The translations under genes and the position numbers were made by a program. Positions 60,601 to 64,000 of a stretch of 64,000 nt of DNA are shown piece after piece (the first letter of the stretch is position 1; each line of letters starts with the position of its first letter). The notes under the pieces are model-generated. The model saw only the letters and a list, made by a program, of their open reading frames with translations, was not told the DNA's origin and did no database searches. Source of the DNA: Symbiodinium natans (taxonomy: Eukaryota > Sar > Dinophyceae > Suessiales > Symbiodiniaceae). The stretch spans positions 120,001 through 184,000 of the forward strand of contig CAJNDS010002360.1 in assembly GCA_905221605.1 (NCBI GenBank). Direction: 5' to 3'.

Positions 60601-62028
60601 TTTAGAGACGGTTGCAGAGCCTTCGGGCATTTGCTGCGTGATGCCTAAGGTAGAGCGCTTCGCCGCGCGTCCCTGCTCCCACTCCGGGGCTGACCGGATG
60701 GCATCCTAGGACCCTATGACCTTCCAAGATCGGGTCCTTGCGCAAGAGCAGTTCTCCCTCGGCTTTGGTAGCAGAATACTCTGCCACATACTGCTCCTCG
60801 CACAACAGGCATGAGCTTAAGGAAAGGCAGCTCCAAGCACGTTCGGCTCTTTCACAGGAATGGAGCACAGCGTCCTCTCGTGCGTGTGCGTGCATGCGAG
60901 CAGCCAAGCACAAGCAACTTCGTGCGGCGAGTCCTGCGGTATGTCAGGCATCTCTGCCTGAACGATGGGCTTCCGATCCCAACGAACTTGATCAGTTTCT
61001 GTGAAGGCAATTTAGACCCAATTAGCCGGCTTGCGTGTTGCTTCTCTTTGCCTCTCCCGTAGCTCATGCTCAAATCATGAGTAATCTTCAGCTGCCAGCA
61101 GTGTGCGCGTGCCTCAGTTTTGCCATCTACATCGTCTGTGCAGGTGAAGCGTGAAGAGGGCGTCGCTGAGAACACCAACTTTTTCACTCCTACAGGCTGG
61201 CGAAGTATTCATACACCCTCTGTCGTCATGCTTGATGATAACCCTACACAGAACACCCCCGGTGTCCTTGCTGTTTGCATGCTTCCAGCACATTCCTTGT
61301 CCCAGTCACATTCACCTTCGGGCTGGATGTGTAGGACGACGGAATCTTAGGTCCTAGCTCTTCCACATCTTCCACTGTAGAAGGTATGAGCATGACTCGG
61401 GCATGTCGCGCACGGCACTTGCTGTGAGAATTGGTATCTCTGTGATGGATTCCACAAGGATCGTTGAAACATTTCCGGCAACAGGCTGCTTGAAGGCGGG
61501 ATAATATATCACCAGAAGAAGCAGCAACAGTACGGGCAAGACGCATTCTTGTAGAAGTGCTTCGGGAGGAATGGGCCGACTGCAGCAGCATTGTGCCAAA
61601 CACAGTCTGCACCTTGGGTGGCCGCAAAAGCTGCTGAGTACACATGAACCACAAAGTGGCGCGCCTTCCACGGCTTGCAGAACTGCATCGTAGTCACAAA
61701 GGTCCGCGGTGACATACTTTATGGCCTTCGGATCTCGTCTTCAAATTGTGGCAACATGGCATTTGCACGGTGCACGGTGCTCCAAGTGGGCCATACAATT
61801 GGGAGCGAGCTGACCTTGCCTTGTGTTGCCAAACGTTGGCTGCAGGAGGCACTATGTCGAAAGAAACCACCTGAGGCAGCATACAAGTAGCTGAGCAGAA
61901 TGCTTCCGCCTCCAAAAAACACAAAACAAAAAACGCCCCTCCTGCTCTGCTCCACGCTCCACCAGCGTCTCCACCAGGCGCTGGCCTACAAAGCCTAGGC
62001 CTCCGGTGACCACGCAGCGCTTGGGCAC
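57611..62028 (-). CDS. 3-beta-HSD / sterol-4-alpha-carboxylate 3-dehydrogenase-like
   Basis: Seventeen exons with consistent phase: 61942-62028, 61820-61870, 61665-61725, 61548-61612, 61267-61315, 61113-61189, 60934-60957, 60737-60796, 60504-60536, 60271-60298, 60039-60123, 59486-59541, 59188-59234, 58174-58207, 57953-57983, 57747-57839, 57611-57656, about 309 aa so far. Landmarks: NAD-binding TGGLGFVG in exon 1; GADCVWHNAAAVGPF; VNVTGTRNVLEA; SSRF; catalytic Y-x-x-x-K in YSATKAEGE; VAPHTVYGPRDNLFLPNLLE; THVDNYCHGLVIAE; GKFYVCTDGPTHP; AVTGMGFDSLY; a hydrophobic segment; GKKLKL; and LTMHRWF. The family oxidises the sterol 3-hydroxyl, in one branch with C4 decarboxylation, at the ER. Dinoflagellates make 4-methyl sterols, so either branch is possible. 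First and last exons are missing, and about 8-10 residues appear absent between exons 12/13 and 13/14. Confidence 0.88.
59715..59895. repeat. CA/TA microsatellite and AT-rich tract
   Basis: CACACA at 59725-59745, TATATA at 59745-59757, then TTTAT words. It lies inside the 497-base intron between exons 11 and 12 of the sterol gene. Confidence 0.9.
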
Positions 62029-62029
62029 C

Positions 62030-64000
62030 TCAACAGCAGCCAAAGTTGCAAAAAAAGGGCTTTTGTTTAACCCTCTTCTGTTAAAGAAATATGGTGCCAA
62101 AGGCGAGCAGGTCAGGGACTGGCACGCGCCGGGATGCCCCATCTTGATCTGAGGCCTCCGCTGGCCCATATTTGCCACTTTCGTTTGCCTCACAGTCCAA
62201 GTGCTACTGAGGGCGGCAGAATCTGGGGACTACCTGATCAGCTGCACAACTGTGAGAGAGAAAAAAAACCAGACTGCTTCAAGTGCAAGCCTGGTATAGA
62301 TCGCAAAACATATCGAATGACTCGACTCGTGCAGCCTCCTTGATCTTTTGCTGAACAGGAGACAACTCCTGAGCTGGATGGATTATGCTGTCCACTTACC
62401 GAACATGGATTCCACATTCATTGGAGCAGAGCGGGCTTGGTAATGCTGATTTGCGGCTCAGCTTCGTAAGCTGTGTACAGTTCAACACGTGGCGCCATCG
62501 TTCGCAAGGCGCGATGACTGAGTAAGCGTAGTCCCATTCATCTCGCTTGCCCTCCTAGATAAAGTTTGTCAAGCTGTATGAGAGTGTATCGCAAAAACAT
62601 CGGCAATCAATGCACGCAGGGTCTGGAGCTAGTGGTAAGCGGGTGTTTGCAAGTCTGCGAAAGCCTCAAACCTTAATGCTGAGTTTGGTCAAGGCTGTTG
62701 AGTCTGCCAGGCGCAATGGCTGCGGTACCCAGCACGGCATGCTTCACGTGACGGTTGGTCGACCCACAAGCACAAGAGATCCTATCAACCCCAAGCATTC
62801 GCTGATCGGCCCTCCACGAAGAGCTTGCAGGAGTAGCATGACGCAAACGCATCGTCTCGGATGTCTGCGTGTTCCACACGAATAAGCCATGCGCCTCTGC
62901 TTGCAGCGCAGCTTCAACCTACAGCAGACCACGCATCACCGTTCGAGATAAGTTGCAAGGCCTAGCTAACTACCACAAGCCTTTTTGTGCAGCGATGACT
63001 CTGCACCAGCTGCCGGTAGCTGGCAAAAAGCTATGGTCCAATGCCATACCAATTGAACGAGCTAGGGACTCATCTGGCATGCAACAGGTCGATTGGAGCA
63101 ATTAAGGCAGCCTTGGACCAAGTCACAACAGCTTTCAAAAGATACTGCAGCAGCCGACAACAGGAAGCCATACTGGAACATGCACGGCAGCAGAGGCGAG
63201 GCTTCTCCAACTTCACGGATGGCAGGAAGCCTCCTTCCGCTTTGGTAGCGCAGAAGAGGTGAATTGTTCAAGTTTCAAGAGCCCCGTCGTTTTTACAAGT
63301 TACTTGTGGAGTAAGACGACATTGAACTTGCAGACGTAAAGTGACAGGACTGCTTGAAACAGCCTATATACACAGGTGCACAGCCATCCAACCCGTGCCA
63401 GTCTTCTGTGGGTCAGATGCAACGTGGCGAAGCTACAAGCCACAAGCACTGTACAACCGGAACTTCGAGAGGCATCTGCTTCACTCTTCTACTTCTGCCT
63501 TCGTCTCTCGGACTACCGGGGTGCTCATGCATAAGAGATCACAAGTGTGTCTTTGCAGATTGGAGGCAGCACCTAGTGGGCCGCAAAATACACAAGCGCT
63601 GGCTAGGAAGGGCCTAATTACATGCCTGCTCAGCTCTAAACATCTGGACCAATCCGCTCGGCAAAATCCGACTGCAAAATGCAGGTCTGGGTGAATTTGC
63701 GGTATTGTTCATGCTCATCTTCACCACTTGCCTTAGAGCTACAGCATCGGCAAAGAAGCTGGTTTGCGGTGACGCTATCCAAACGGTTTCGGGGCTCTTG
63801 TGTAATTCTGCGGGTGCCAAGACCTCTCGTTTGCACAAAGCTTTAGGCAGAGAGGCGGTCCATCGTCCCTACACGCTCGAACTTCTCTCCAAGGACAACT
63901 CCAATCTGTCTCTCCTCCCAGCGGTGCAGATGGAAGGCTGGCCTCTCGGCGTGTTCAGGGGCTTTTTTTCAGGGGAACCCGGGAACCATGACAAAAATGC
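62030..64000. other. No confirmed gene
   Basis: The first exon of the sterol gene should be here but could not be fixed. Frames at 63090-63260 look plausible on both strands. The rest has only short ORFs. Confidence 0.35.

Overview
The window looks like nuclear DNA of a dinoflagellate alga. No species marker is visible, so the call rests on four traits read from the sequence. (1) One gene can be followed through 17 exons with matching phases. Its introns mostly start with GC or GA rather than GT, and every one ends AG before an exon G, a pattern known from dinoflagellates. (2) Every host gene or exon I can support lies on the minus strand, while the recognisable retroelements lie on the plus strand, as in unidirectional dinoflagellate gene clusters. 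(3) There is a tyrosine-recombinase retroelement with a gag-like ORF and a LINE RNase H fragment. (4) Simple repeats and satellites are very abundant, including about 3.4 kb that is almost purely G/T on one strand.

Layout. 0-4 kb: minus-strand exons of an NHL-repeat protein, then possible exons of a membrane protein. 4.4-6.7 kb: GC-rich minisatellites. 8.4-10.1 kb: exons of a TIR-like protein. 10.6-11.7 kb: GT/CGTGTG satellite. 12-22 kb: scattered minus-strand exons of unknown function, a 7-bp array, hexamer arrays and a five-exon candidate gene at 20.5-21.9 kb. 22-25.4 kb: GT megasatellite. 27.3-29.4 kb: an intact single-exon gene for a 681-aa membrane protein with a TIR-like domain. 30-36 kb: a hexamer array, diverged dispersed repeats and a CCCH zinc-finger exon. 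36.5-37.4 kb: LINE fragment behind telomere-like DNA. 39-40 kb: tandem and inverted repeats. 41.6-45.1 kb: tyrosine-recombinase retroelement, ending near a 100-base gap. 45.7-47.15 kb: minus-strand gene with related exons. 47.2-49.7 kb: a composite block of hairpins, telomere-like repeats and a 49-bp satellite, bounded by inverted microsatellite/poly-C modules. 50-54 kb: minor exons and a RING-finger gene. 57.6-62.0 kb: the 17-exon sterol dehydrogenase-like gene.

The genes do not form an obvious pathway. The best-supported product is a 3-beta-hydroxysteroid dehydrogenase / sterol-4-alpha-carboxylate 3-dehydrogenase family enzyme, relevant to sterol C4 processing. Two proteins share a TIR-like signature (FVSHW or FITHAW followed by R-x-W-C-x-Y-E). 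The RING, NHL and CCCH proteins suggest regulatory roles. Long ORFs inside the satellites are trivial, because G/T-only DNA cannot form stop codons on that strand.

Limits: exon borders were placed by eye from family motifs, phase and AG/G acceptors. First and last exons of most genes were not found, and low-confidence exons have no recognised family.
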